Positions 12,968 to 25,217 of a stretch of DNA of 64,000 nucleotides are shown one piece after another (within the stretch, counting starts at the first letter, position 1; every line of letters begins with the position of its first letter). The notes under the pieces are model-generated. The model saw only the letters and a program-made list of their open reading frames with translations, did not search any database and was not told where the DNA came from. Location: assembly GCA_947579665.1 (NCBI GenBank), contig OX388350.1, positions 91,965,152-92,029,151 on the forward strand. Direction: 5' to 3'. The position numbers and the translations under genes were made by a program. Source of the DNA: Sympetrum striolatum (lineage: Eukaryota; Arthropoda; Insecta; Odonata; Libellulidae).

Positions 12968-13760
12968 ATACTAGTAAAATGTAGCTTGCATACTGCTAGC
13001 AGATCGACAACACTAATTTCATATCGGAATCATATCGGGACGGTCCTCAAGAGAAAATGAAAGGATAGAAAACATTCTTAAAATAAGCAGTAAATTAATC
13101 GTCTGACATCGAACCCGGGTCTTCCTGGTGAAATTACTATACTGCACAACAGAAGATCACCATCTATAACTATTTGTGAAAATTCAAGCAGAAATATTGG
13201 TTGCAACTGCCTCAAATGACGTCCTATTTTTCCCTCATATTCCTTATGAGAGAAAAGTTATCGCGCTCTGGCATCGAACCCAGGAACAGTTCCGTCTTAT
13301 CTATATTATTTTCTTAAACCAATTCTTACCATACATTTTCTAGCCAAGCAAGAACATCCTATCATTTCGATAAGTGCATAAAAAAATAATGAAAAACTAC
13401 TCCCATGTATTTTAAAGGGCAAATATTTGCATCGTCCTAAAATCGAACCCAGGATAATTTTCTGTGAAAGTCATTTATGTGTTCGATAGAGCATGACCAT
13501 ATCTATAGGCTCCTAGAATTTTGATTCTCTAGCTATCCGGAAAGTATTTTTTTTAAATTCCCGAAATTCAAAGCAATGCATTCAAATGGGAAAAATCGGG
13601 ACTTTGGGGCCCTCTGGAATCGAACCCATGACACTGAGGTTCAAAATCGCAATTTTTCTGGCGGTTACACGTTATGGCCAATGCGTCGTAAAAATTTCAA
13701 GTCAATGACGCTTGTGGTTTAGCCTGTGAATTAGTATCCTATCTATCTATCTATATGAAT
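12968..13760 (+). repeat. Modular B-box repeat, copy 6 (short, four modules)
   Basis: Starts TACTAGTAAAATGTAGC with the hairpin mutated in one arm (CTGCTAGC). B-box-like sites lie near 13107, 13270, 13441 and 13617. Two modules fewer than usual. Common tail TAGCCTGTGAATTAGTATCC followed by (TATC)n. Confidence 0.85.
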
Positions 13761-13790
13761 GAATCCGGAGAAGCATCTATATATAATAGA

Positions 13791-14910
13791 TACGAGTGCA
13801 ATGTAGCTTGCATACTGCAAGCAGATCGGCAATATTATTTTATTTCGGCATCATATCGAGACGGTCCTCATAAGAAAAAAAAAAGGATTGAAAATATTCT
13901 TTAAATTCGCTTCAATTATAGCGTCTTGCATCGAACCCGGGTCTTCCTGGTGAACTTACTAAGCGGCTCAATAGAAGATCACTATATCTAACTATGTGTG
14001 AAAATTCAAGAAGAAATATTGGCTGCAACTGCCTCAAACGACGTCCTACTTTTCACATATATTCCTTATGTGAGAAATTGCAATGTGCTCTGGCATCGAA
14101 CCCAGGAACAGCATGGTGTTATCTAAATTTTTTTCTTAAACCTTGTCTTAATATAATCTTCTAGCAAAGCAAGAACTTCCTATTATTTCGATAAATACAT
14201 TAAAAAAATAATTAAATCTAACGCAATGTATTTGAAATGGGGGATAAATTTACCACCTGGGTTCGAACCCGGGTCTTTCTGGTAATTGCTTCTATGCAAT
14301 TGTACAGAAGATCACCACCCCTAACTATGTGTGAAAATTCAAGAAGAAATATTAGGTGTAACAGCTTCAAACGACGTCCTACCTTTCCCTTATATTCCTT
14401 ATGAGAGAAATTGTAATGTGCTCTGGCATCGAACCCAGGAAATTTACAGTCTTTTCTTATTTTATTTCTGAAACCAATTCTTAATATATATCTTGTAGCG
14501 AAGCAAGAACTTCCTATTATTTTGATAAGTGCATCAAATAAAATAATGAAAAACTACCTCAATGTATTTTAAACGGCGGATTTTTGCATCGCCCTAGCAT
14601 CGAACCCAGGATATTTTGCGAGTAAGTCATTACTGCTTCCGATAGATCATGACCATATATAAAGGCTCCTAGAGTTTCGATTTTTACCTATCAGGGAAGT
14701 ATTTTTTAAAAATTCCGGAAAATCAAAGCAATGCATTTAAATGGAAAAAATCGGGACTTTGGGGCCCTCTGGAATCGAACCCATGACACTGAGGTTCATA
14801 ATCGCATTTTTTCTGGGGGTTTCACGTTAGGGCCAATACGTCGTAAAAATTTCAAGTCAATGACGTTTGTGGTTTAGGCTGTGAATTAGTATCCTATCTA
14901 TCTATCTATA
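13791..14910 (+). repeat. Modular B-box repeat, copy 7
   Basis: Six B-box-like sites near 13927, 14093, 14260, 14425, 14600 and 14772. The second to fourth modules belong to the second subtype (CTCTGGCATCGAACCCAGGA and CACCTGGGTTCGAACCCGGG), the latter being palindromic so that it reads as a B box on both strands. Followed by (TATC)n and a linker unit, then TG/TA microsatellite. Confidence 0.87.
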
Positions 14911-14949
14911 TGAATGAATCCGGAGAAGCATCTATATATAATAGATATA

Positions 14950-16531
14950 TATCTGTGTGTGTGTATGTATACATGTATATGTATAATGCATAGTTAATTA
15001 AAATGCCTTAATCGATTATCTAAACTAGAATATAGTTGTTCCTTGAGGTAATAAGCCATGTTTTTTGAAAAAACTATGAATAACAGCTAAATATTGATGA
15101 ATAATCTTGGAAAAATACTTGGATATGACATATTTAGTGTTGAGAAATATGAGGAAAATTTCCGATATATCTACGTTCGTAATATGTTAATTTAATGCAA
15201 ATTTAAACATCTTTGTAAACGATTATTAGTGTCTTATTTTCCAGGACGTAGAAAGCGATGCAATTCATATTTTGATTTGGTAACTGCATATTTGCGTCTA
15301 AGAATTCACCGACTCTTTGGTTGTCCATTTGTTTTGTTATCGACAATAAATATAAATTGAGCTGCGAAAAATAAATGCGGTCGTATCAAAACAGTAATTA
15401 ATCCAACTTCTAACGGTGCATACTTATTACTGGACTGCCAATGCTCATTTGCAACCGTCCTCTCACCCAAAGGAGGTGCAATTTTTAAACCAATTCCACG
15501 AGTCAGCGTGTGTTAGCAGATAGTTCAATCATAGGTCAGTCTTCAGCTCCATTAATATTACTTCTAACAGTAAATGATAAACGAAAAACAGTTCGAAGCT
15601 GTGAAAAGGGAACTTAAGGATTATAAAATTTTCGAACTAATTTTCCTCAATTGTGGCTGTCGTAAGTCATACGAATTGTGTATGCGAGAGTTTTATTAAG
15701 AATTGAAACACACTTTGGATGGAATCATTAATAGAATCAAAACTTAATACATTAAGAGATTTCTCGAAAGTCTTTGAGTATCGGAAGATTTTGTCCACCA
15801 TCGAAGGAATGAGGTATACTTGGCAAGATGAGGAGTGCGGATTTTCTCTCTGAAATAGTATTCTAATGTACTAGTAGTACGTACAATATCGAATCTCAAA
15901 ATATTCGGTAGTGAGAATGAATGATTAACTCGATTGTGGCAGTCTTCGCCAAATCCACATGGATGCCAAACATTACGATCACACATTCAGAATGCGGGTG
16001 ATGGTCGATGAGCCGAAAATAAATAGCGGTAAATTTAATTTTATTCTTACGTATCCGAGAATGATTTGTATCACACAGCATCTGTCTTGCAGCATTTCCA
16101 CAATATCGAAGGCATAACAAGACTAAAGTTGTAAAATCATTTTTCTGTATCCTTAAAGAATAATTTAAATCCTCGTACACCAAGATTCGGCAAAATACAG
16201 CGAAAATTTCAGAGAAACAAGCTTCGAATATGTTTGAATAAATCTCTGTGGAAGATACAAAGTTTTTTCATTTTTTGAAATGTCTATTCCATTCCACGAA
16301 GTCACGCTTCAGCATATCAGTTATAGAACTGTTAATACTTGGAATGGTTTACCCTCGGAGGTTTTTAAGCCATTTCTGATAAGTCTCGGCAATTTAAAAC
16401 CAATGTTAATTCCAGTCTGTTTAAGTTACGTAACTAATAATTCTGTTTTCAATGGACGAGTTGATGAATTGAGTTAAGTTAATTTCGAATTTTTAAATGA
16501 AATTTAATCCTTTTTGCTTACTGTTATATAT
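14950..16531. other. Unique intronic stretch
   Basis: Short TG/TA-rich run at the start (14950-14990), then AT-rich non-coding sequence. Open frames here are short and overlap on opposite strands without recognisable domains. Confidence 0.45.
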
Positions 16532-16635
16532 CCCAGGGAAAAACGGACTTTAAAAAATTAAGACGGGACCAGGAAACGAACCCGGATTTTTCCTCTATTC
16601 CTGGCCACGTCTGACTTTTCCGTTTTTCCTTGGGA
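16532..16635. mobile_element. Small 104-bp hairpin element with T-arm-like motif
   Basis: The outer arms TCCCAGGGAAAAACGGA and TTCGTTTTTCCTTGGGA are inverted copies. An inner pair (AGACGGGACCAGGAA with TTCCTGGCCACGTCT) is also roughly complementary. The reverse strand contains CCGGGTTCGTTTCC, close to a tRNA T-arm. It sits only about 20 bases from the large foldback element. Confidence 0.6.
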
Positions 16636-16653
16636 ATTTTCTTGGGTGCACGC

Positions 16654-18505
16654 TGGGGTGGATCGGTAAAACTTTTTTTCGAAATCCGTCAACGGCTAGT
16701 GCTTAAAGTTTGTGGTCCTTATAACATATAAAATATTTCAACTCGATCGGATTATGTTCTGAGGATGCAAATTGTAGTCAAAATTTTAAATTTTTGTGAA
16801 AAATATCAAATTTTTGCATTTTTTCCTGATGGTTTCTCAATGTTTCCGAAGTGATTAAATGGCAATTAAATACACATATTGCGTTGTAATTGCTTAATAT
16901 TAAAGATTTAGTACGTTTTAATCAAGGAAAATGGATTCTTAGTTCGCCAAAATACGCAAAATATACAGAAATCTTATGGATGTTGGTTTGACAGTGGGCC
17001 GTTTTGTCTTTTTCTGATAGAAATGTAATGCTCGGCAATAGTGGCACACCCACATTACTGATATAATTTTCTTTTCAAATCAAATACTATCTTTTGTGAG
17101 AATCTTTACCTCGAAGCTTCGAAATTTTAGCAAGAAACGTTAAAATTGCCAAAACTTCTAGTTCAGTTAAAACGAATGTTTCTGGATAAAGATATGTCAT
17201 TTGCGACTAAAACTGTCCCTCTAGCCTCGATATGCCACTTATATGCCTCTTTATAGGGCAGTGATGACTCCTTTTGGACCAGAATATGAGGCAAATTAAT
17301 ATAGAATAAAACTTTTTTATAACTCCTTCAATCCTCGTCTATTCCTTCGCTTCTTGGCACCTATTTATTACATTTACTATGTTTTATAAATATTATTATT
17401 ATATTTTGCATGACCCAAATTAAAGATGATGAGATTGTTGTTCTTGATACGGTGAAGGAAAGAACTCCGATACTTGTTGGAAGGATGAAATTCTTCGAAT
17501 TTTTGAGGAATTATGTATAAAACCAATGGAATGGAAGTTCATTGTCATGAAAAAGACAAACAGACCATTCCATTGGTTTCTTGTTAATTCTTCCAATGTT
17601 TAAAGATTATCACCCTTCCAACCAGTATTGGTGTTCCTTCATTCACTCCCAAGAACATCTCTCTCATCAACTTTAAGGTGGGCCTGGATTTACTCAAATA
17701 ATAATAATACCATTCAAAAAACAAATAGAATATTAAATGTAATAAATAGGAGCGTGGCAGCACTGCTTTGCTACCACTAAGAGCCACCAAGTAAAGGAAT
17801 AGACGAGAACGGAAAGAGATACAAAAAAACTTCCATTTAATCAATTCTAAATTAATTTGCCTCCTATTCTGGCCCCATAAGAGACATCTCTGCCCCATAC
17901 AGAAGCACATAGATCGCATATTGAGGCTTTAGTCACAGTTTTCGTCGCAAACGACATATCTTTATCCAGAAATATTCGTTTGAATCGAAATAGAATTCTT
18001 TTGCAATTTTAACGTTTCTTGCCGAATTTCGAAACTACGAGGTAAAAATTCTCACAAAAGATAGTATTTATTTGAAAAGAAAATTATATCAGTAATGTGG
18101 GTGTGCCAGGTGTTACATTTCTATCAGAAAGAAAGACAAAACGGCCCACCCTACTGTCTAACAAACATCCGTAAGATTTCTGTATATTTTGCGTATTTTG
18201 ACGAATTTTGGCGAACTGAGAATCCATTTTCCTTGATTAAAACGTACTAAATCTTTAGTATTAAGCAACTAAAACGCAATATGTGTATTTAATTGCCATT
18301 AAATCACTTCGGAAACATTGAGAAACCATCAGGAAAAAATGCAAAATTTTGATATTTTTCACAAAAATTTAAAATTTTCACTACAATTCGCATCCTCAGG
18401 ACATAATCCGATCGAGTTTAAATATTTTATATGTTTTAAGGACCACAAACTTTAAGCACTAGCCGTTGACGGATTTCGAAAAAAAGTTTTTTTCGATCCA
18501 CCCTA
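16654..18505. mobile_element. 1.85-kb foldback element with 8-bp target duplication (hAT-like)
   Basis: Two long arms in inverted orientation (about 16654-17534 and 17565-18505) around a loop of about 30 bases; AAACCAATGGAATGG and CCATTCCATTGGTTT meet at the centre. The ends read TGGGGTGGATCG and, inverted, TAGGGTGGATCG. Both sides are flanked by GTGCACGC (16646-16653 and 18506-18513), a perfect 8-bp duplication. An 8-bp duplication and a YARNG-like terminus are hallmarks of hAT transposons. No complete transposase. Both arms retain similar degraded coding-like pieces (TPILVGR...). Confidence 0.85.
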
Positions 18506-18513
18506 GTGCACGC

Positions 18514-20397
18514 CCATGTGTGCAAAGTTACCTTAACCCTTTTCCTTGCTGTTATAATATTTACGAGTGATTTATTTTAATGCATTCTGCATCGTATTTA
18601 TTGTATTTACGATCTTGATTTTATTACATGTAATATATCGATTTTATTGCATTTATTATACTAATTTTATCGTACTTATATTGGTTGATTATCTGGAACT
18701 TATGCTTCTGTAAATGTTTATCGCGTTACCACTTAGCCTGCTGCCTAACTCGCAGCGCTCGATTATATAATGATAATAAAAATGGAGTGGTTTAACCAGA
18801 AGCATTACTACGTAAAAGACAGATTAATCGAATTTTATTGAGTACCCTGGATCACGGGAGACTAGAGCGAAATAATTTTTAAGTCCTGATTTCTGCTAAA
18901 ATACATTTCCTCAGCTAAATAATTTCCTCTTGCGGTGCTGATTAGATTCATGTTTTATTTCCACTTTGATGTGCTTTTGAGGGAAACGAGTCCGATAAAT
19001 GATGACTGCATATTGTTTATAATAACAACAAGTGCTGGAACCCTAGAAATTGATTCTTCTTCGTAAAGATTCTTACCATTATTTTCAAATGGTTCTGATA
19101 TCCCTTTTTATTCTTGAAGTAACGTATGTGCTCGATTTCGCCGTTGGATTCCAAGAGATATTTAATGCTCCTAAATTGTGCAAACTTTCCGTCAATTTTG
19201 CGAAAATTATATTAAATTAGAATCCAAAACAATATTCCGCGACCAAAATAATGATATTCGTCTAATTTCCCTTTCTTTTGGTATTTGTCTCGATTTCGTC
19301 CATTTCTTACTTTTTATGATCGACGGGAGTCGAACCAAGGATAGGTGAATTTCGATTTTAAGTGCGAATCCTATAACTTAATACTTCTATCTTATTAGCA
19401 ACTATTTTTGAATGAAATTTTCAGTGCATTTTTCATGGAGACCTCGTATTAATAAAATGCTACACAAAGGTGAATTATTTGCTGTTTAATAATCGTAAAG
19501 GCTATTTCCTCGTACTTAAAGTATACTTCATTGCAGAACACCAAGATGTGTGTAGGGATAAAGTATTTAAATGTAGCTAAAGAATCGTAGCCAATGAAAG
19601 TTACTGACTCGTATGTGTTGAATTTCACGTTAAAAAAGGAGCTTCCGTAAAAGTCAAACATCTAATATCGTATATTAAGTTTTAAGAATCCTATTTCGGT
19701 AAATTATTGCACTTTTTGCCATTATCTTTGGAATAGTCGAGCAATTCACGTGAATATGCGGTTTGTTAAACTGCCTAAACAGAGGTGATTTTCGCTAAGG
19801 AAAGTCTCATCGAAACATTTTTTATTGTATCCTTCGCGATCTTAGGATCCTCAATTGAAATGTTCTGTCACCTGATGATGGCCGTGCGTTCCGAAACCGG
19901 TCCTTGTTTTTAGCGTCTTTTTAACTTGTGGATGTGTACCAGTAACTTTATATTTTATTTTTACTTTAAAAAATGAATGAATTTTATTATGTAGTCCTTT
20001 TTATGATTAATGTCAATCCCCTTGGCTAAATAAATTATATGTTTGGAAGGTAACGTTTGTTTATGTAAATCATATATAGTCAATTGCCAACTGTGTGAAA
20101 ATTGGTTTGTAGCTGCTCTCCATTATATTCCGCTCCCTCTACATTCCATCGGCGTAAGGCTTCTTCCAGGAGGCTTTTCTCTTCTTTGACACAATTCTTT
20201 TCTTCTTCATTCTGTCTATTCATTATCCTTCGGTATCTTCTTTCTTCCCTTTTCTGCTTTTGTTGCGATCCCTATTTCCCTTAAATATAAAACAACTTTT
20301 ATGTTTCTATTTACTTGTATCCGTGTAATCAACGTTTTGTTGCATTCTTCGCTTTTGCTATTTTTTACTCCAGCTATTTATGTAGTCTTTATATTAT
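18514..20397. other. Intronic stretch, mostly without recognisable features
   Basis: AT-rich. Two exceptions are listed separately or noted here: a hammerhead-like core at 19870-19902, and a T-arm-like pair of sites near 19330-19375 (GGGAGTCGAACCAAGG and GTGCGAATCC) that may be a SINE relic. Confidence 0.4.
19870..19902 (+). ncRNA. Hammerhead-ribozyme-like core, TE relic
   Basis: CTGATGA at 19872-19878 and GAAAC at 19893-19897 have the spacing of a hammerhead core with a short stem II (TGGCC GTGC GTTCC, imperfectly paired). The wider form CTGATGATGGCC...CCGAAACCGG is, as I know it, common in Penelope-like and related elements of arthropods. Stems I and III are not obvious, so activity is unlikely. 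Confidence 0.45.
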
Positions 20398-21805
20398 TAC
20401 GAGTAAAATGTAGCTTGCGTACTGCAAGCATATTGATAACTTAAATTTAAAGTCGACATCATATCGAGAGGGTCCTTAAAAGAATAAAGAAGTATTGAAA
20501 ATGTTTTTAAAATTTGCTGTAATTTATTCGTCCGGCATCGAACCCGGGTCTTCCTGGTTATTCTTACTATGCAACACAACAGAAGATCACCATCTCTAAC
20601 TATGTGTGATAATTCAAGCAGAAATATTTGCTCCAACTGCCTCAAACGAAGTCGTACTTTTCACATATATTCCCTACGTGAGAAATTTTAATGAGCTCTG
20701 GAATCGAACCCAGGAACAGCATAGTCTCATTTAATTTTTTTTCTTAAATCGAGTTTTTAATATACATCTTCTATCTAAGCAAGAACTCCCTTTTTTGCGA
20801 TAAGTGCAGGAAAGAAATGATGAAAAACTATCCCAATATGTTTTATATGGCAGGTTTATTTACCGCCCGGAATCGAACCCGGGTCTTTCGGGTGATACTT
20901 CCTATGTTGCACAATAGAAGATCACTATCTCTAACTATGTGTGAAAATTCAAGCAGAAATATTGGCTGCAACTGCCTCAAACGACGTCCTACTTTTCCCT
21001 TACATTTCTTATGTGAGAAATTTTAATTTGCTCTGGCATCGAACCCAAGAACAGAATTGTCGTATCTAAATTTATTTCCTAAGCCGAGTCTTAATATACA
21101 TCTTCTAGCAAAGCAAGAACTTCCTATTATTTCGATACGTACATCAAAATAAATAATGAGAACTAACTCAATGAATTTTAAATGGGGGATATATTTACCG
21201 CCTGGCTTCGAACCCGGGCCTATCTGGTGATACTTCCTATGCAACACAATAGAAGTTTACCATCTCTAACTATATGTGAAAATTAAAGCAGAAATATTCG
21301 CTGTAACTGCCTCAAACGACGTCCTACCTTTCCTCATATTCCTTATGAGAGAAAAGTTTTTGTGCTCTGGCATCGAACCCAGGAATAGTAGGGTCTCATG
21401 AAATTTTTTCTTACACCAATTATTACCATGCATCTTCTAGCCAAGCACGAACTTCCTATCATTGCGATAAATGCATCAAAAAAAGAATGAAAAAACGAAC
21501 CCAGGATAATTTTCTGTAAAAGTCATTTATGTTTTCGATAGATAATGACCATATCTATAGGCTCCTAGAGTTTTGATTCTCTAGCTATCCGGGAGGTATT
21601 TTTTAAAAATTCCCGACATTCAAAGCAATGCATTCAAATGGGAAAAATCGGGACTTTGGGGCCCTCTGGAATCGAACCCATGACACTTAGGTTCAAAATC
21701 GCAATTTTTCTGGCGGTTACACGATATGGCCAATACGTCGTAAAGATTTCAAGCCGATGAGGCTTGTTGTTTAGCCTGTGAATTAGTATCCTATCTATAT
21801 ACCTA
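20398..21805 (+). repeat. Modular B-box repeat, copy 8 (long)
   Basis: Begins ACGAGTAAAATGTAGCTTGC at 20399. About eight B-box-like sites near 20535, 20702, 20870, 21036, 21203, 21368, 21493 (truncated) and 21667. It is made mainly of subtype-two modules (CATCGAACCCAGGAACAG alternating with CTTCGAACCCGGGCC), with a small deletion near 21490. Confidence 0.87.
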
Positions 21806-21845
21806 TCTATATCCTTAAATGAATCCGGAGAAGCATCTATATATA

Positions 21846-22945
21846 ACGAGTAATATGGAGCTTGCATACTGCAAGCAGATCGAAAACACTAATTTTATAT
21901 TGGCATCATATCGGGACGGTCCTCAAAAGAAAAAAAAGAATTGAAAATATTCTTCAAATAAGCAGCAAATTAATCGTCTGACATCGAACCCGTGTCTTAC
22001 TGGTGAACTTACTATGCAGCACAATAGAATATCACCATCTCTAACTATGTGTGAAAATTCAACCAAAAATATTGGCAACAACTGCCTCAAACTACTTTCT
22101 ACTTTTCAATAATGTAAATGGCTCTCTGGATTCGAACCAAGGACGATCTAGGAAATTTAAAACATGTTTTTGAAATCTATCTATGTTCTCTATCTATATA
22201 CCTAATTTCATTTTTTAACATTATTGGGAAAGGGGTTTAATTTAATTCTTAAAAATCGGCTAATTTACTGATTGTAGAGACGCCTGGTGTCGAACGCAGG
22301 AAATATTGGTAGCTGTGATTGCACAGTATGACTTATTAGGACTTCATCTTATTTCATACAAAGTTTGAAGTCGATATCGTGCCGGGAAGTACCTAAAACC
22401 TTTTTCTGTAATCTCCATAAGAAATGCATTGACGAATGTAAATGGGTCTCTGGGATCGAACCAAGGACAGACAGCGAATATGTAAAATTTGATTATGAAA
22501 TAAATCTATAATATCCAACCCCATGCCGAATTTCAAGTTTCCATGCCATCGGGAAGGGGTCCAAAAAAATCTTAAAAATCGCAACAATGCATTTAAACGG
22601 CCGATTTTTGCCCCGACCTAGCATCGAACCATGGAAATTTTCCTTAAAACTCATTTATGTTTTCGATAGATCATGACCATATATAAAGGCTCCTTGAGTT
22701 TCGATTCTCTAACTATACGGGAAGTATTTTTTAAAAATTCCCGAAAATCAAAGCAATACATTTAAACGGGAAATTTCGGGACTTTTGGGCCCTCTGGAAT
22801 CGAACCCATTACACTGAGGATCAAAGTCGCTTTTTTCCTGGGGGTTTCACGTTATGGCCAACATGTCATAAAAATTTCAGATCAATGACGCTTGTAGTTT
22901 AGGCTGTGAATTAGTATCCTATCTATCTATCTATCTATATAGGTA
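21846..22945 (+). repeat. Modular B-box repeat, copy 9
   Basis: Six B-box-like sites near 21985, 22130, 22290, 22455, 22620 and 22795. Copy-2 type modules in front, common tail at the end, followed by (TATC)n and a linker unit. Very similar to copies 1 and 14. Confidence 0.88.
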
Positions 22946-22982
22946 CATATATGAATGAATCCGGAGAAGCATCTACATCTAT

Positions 22983-24059
22983 TACAAGTAAAATGTAGCT
23001 TGCATACTGCAAGCAGATCGGCAATACTAATTTCATATCGGCATCATATCGGGACGGACCTCAAAAGAAAAAAAAAGGATTTAATTATTTCTTAAAATTC
23101 GCTGAAATTTCATCGTCTGGCATCGAACCCGGGTCTTACTGGTAAACCTACTATGAAACAAAATAGAAGATCACCATCTCTAACTATGTGTGAAAATTCA
23201 AGCAGAAATATTGGCTATAACTGCCTCAAAAAACGTTCTAATTTTCACGAATGTTAATGCCTCTCGGAACTCGAACGAAGGACGATCGAGGAAATCTAAA
23301 ACATGTTTCTGAAAGATATTTATGATCTCTATCTATATGCCGAATTTCAAGTTTCTATTTTATTGGTAAAGGTTTCAAAATAATTCCTAAAAATCGGACC
23401 AAATTCTGATTTCAGAGACACCTGGTGTCGAACCCAGGACGTATTGCAAGCTGTGAATGCACAGTTTGATTTGTAAAGGCTTGCTTTTGTATCATGCAAA
23501 GTTTGAAGTTGATAGCATGCCGGAAAGTACCTAAATTTTGTTTCCGTTATCTCCGTAAGAAATGCATTGAGAAGTGCAAATGGCCCTCTGGGATCGAACC
23601 AAGGAACATAAGTGAACATGTAAAATTTGATTATGAAGTATATTCATGATATCTATCCACGTGCCGAGTTTCGAATATCCATGTTATCGGGAAAGGATCC
23701 AAAAAAAAATCTTCAAAATCGCCGTAATGCATTTTAAACGGCCGATTTTTGCCCCGACCTAGCATCAAACCATGGACTATATTCTAAGATGTTTTTCTGA
23801 TTTTCGTTGGATACGCACGGCTTCTAGCGATCCCTCGAGTTTCAACTCTTTCTCTCTCCGGGAAGTTCCTCAAAAAAATTTTCGAAAATCCCCGCCATGT
23901 ATTCTTATGGAGAAAATCGCGACTTTGGGGCCCTCTGGAATCGAACCCATGACCCTGAGGATCAAAATCGCAATTTTTCTGGCGGTTACACGTTATGGCC
24001 AATACGTCGTAAAAATTTCAAGTCAATCAAGCTTGTGGTTTAGGCTGTGAATTAGTATC

Positions 24060-24099
<40 letters not shown>

Positions 24100-24103
24100 A
24101 TAG
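22983..24103 (+). repeat. Modular B-box repeat, copy 10
   Basis: Six sites at 23118-23135, 23266-23283, 23421-23439, 23588-23605, 23758-23776 and 23934-23953, giving spacings of about 148, 155, 167, 170 and 176 bases. A (CTAT)n run of about ten units (24058-24100) closes it. Confidence 0.88.
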
Positions 24104-24105
24104 GT

Positions 24106-25215
24106 ACGAGTAAAATGTTGCTTGCATACTGCAAGCAGATCGACAACACTAATTTCATATCGGGACGGACATCAAAAGAAAAAAAATTCAAAATATTCGT
24201 AGAATTCGCTGCAATTTAATCGCCTGGCAGCGAACCCCGGTCTTCCTGGTGTACTTACTATGCAGCAAAATAGAAGATTACCATATCAAACTATGTGTGA
24301 AAATTCAAGCAAAACTATTAGGTGCAACTACCTCAAACGACGTCCTACTATTCACATTCCTTATTTGAGAAATTATAATGTGCTCTGGCATCGAACCCAG
24401 GAACAGCATGGTCTTATCTATTTTTTTTCTTAAACAAAGTGTTAATATACATCTTCCATCTAAGCAAGAGCTCCCTTACATATCGATAAATGCATAAAAA
24501 AATTATGAAAAGATACCCCATAGTATTATATATGGGGGATATTTTTACCGCCCGGCATCGAACCCGGGTCTTTCAGGCAATACTTTCTATGCAGCACAAC
24601 AGAAAAACACCATCTCTAACCGCGTATGCAAATTCAAGCAGAAATATTGGTTACAACTGCCTCAAATGACGTCCTACTTTTCCTTTATATTCCTTATGAG
24701 AGAAACGTTATTGTGCTCTGGCTTCGAACCCAGGAATAGTACGGTCTTATGAAAATTTTTTTCTTAAACCAATACTTACTATATATCTTCCAGCCAAGCA
24801 CGAACATCCTATCATTTCGATAAGTGCATCTAAAAAAATAATGAAAAACGGCTCCCATGTATTTTAAAGGGCAGATCTTTGCATCGTCGTAGCATCGAAC
24901 CCAGGATAACTTTTGTAAAAGTGATTGATGTTTTCAAAAGTCCAAGACCATAAATATAGGCACCTTGAGTTTTACTTCTCTACCTATCCGGAAAGTATTT
25001 TTTTTTAATTCCCGAAAATCACGGCAATGCATTCAAACGGGAAAAATCGGGACTTTGGGGCCCTCTGGAATCGAACCTATGACACAGAGGATCAAAGTCT
25101 CTTTTTTCCTGGGGGTTTCACGTTATGGCCAATATGTCATAAAAATTTCAGATCAATGACGCTTGTAGTTTAGGCTGTGAATTTGTATCCTATCTATCTA
25201 TCTATCTATATAGGT
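24106..25215 (+). repeat. Modular B-box repeat, copy 11 (tandem duplicate of copy 12)
   Basis: Sites near 24230, 24388, 24555, 24722, 24895 and 25070. The first box is altered (CTGGCAGCGAACCCCGG) exactly as in copy 12. By eye I count only about twenty differences over 1.1 kb between copies 11 and 12, far fewer than between any other two copies. Confidence 0.9.
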
Positions 25216-25217
25216 AT

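Noticed and set aside
17584..17919. 111-residue minus-strand frame as a gene
   Set aside because: It lies wholly inside one arm of the foldback; the other arm has the corresponding region broken by stops, so it is transposon-derived.
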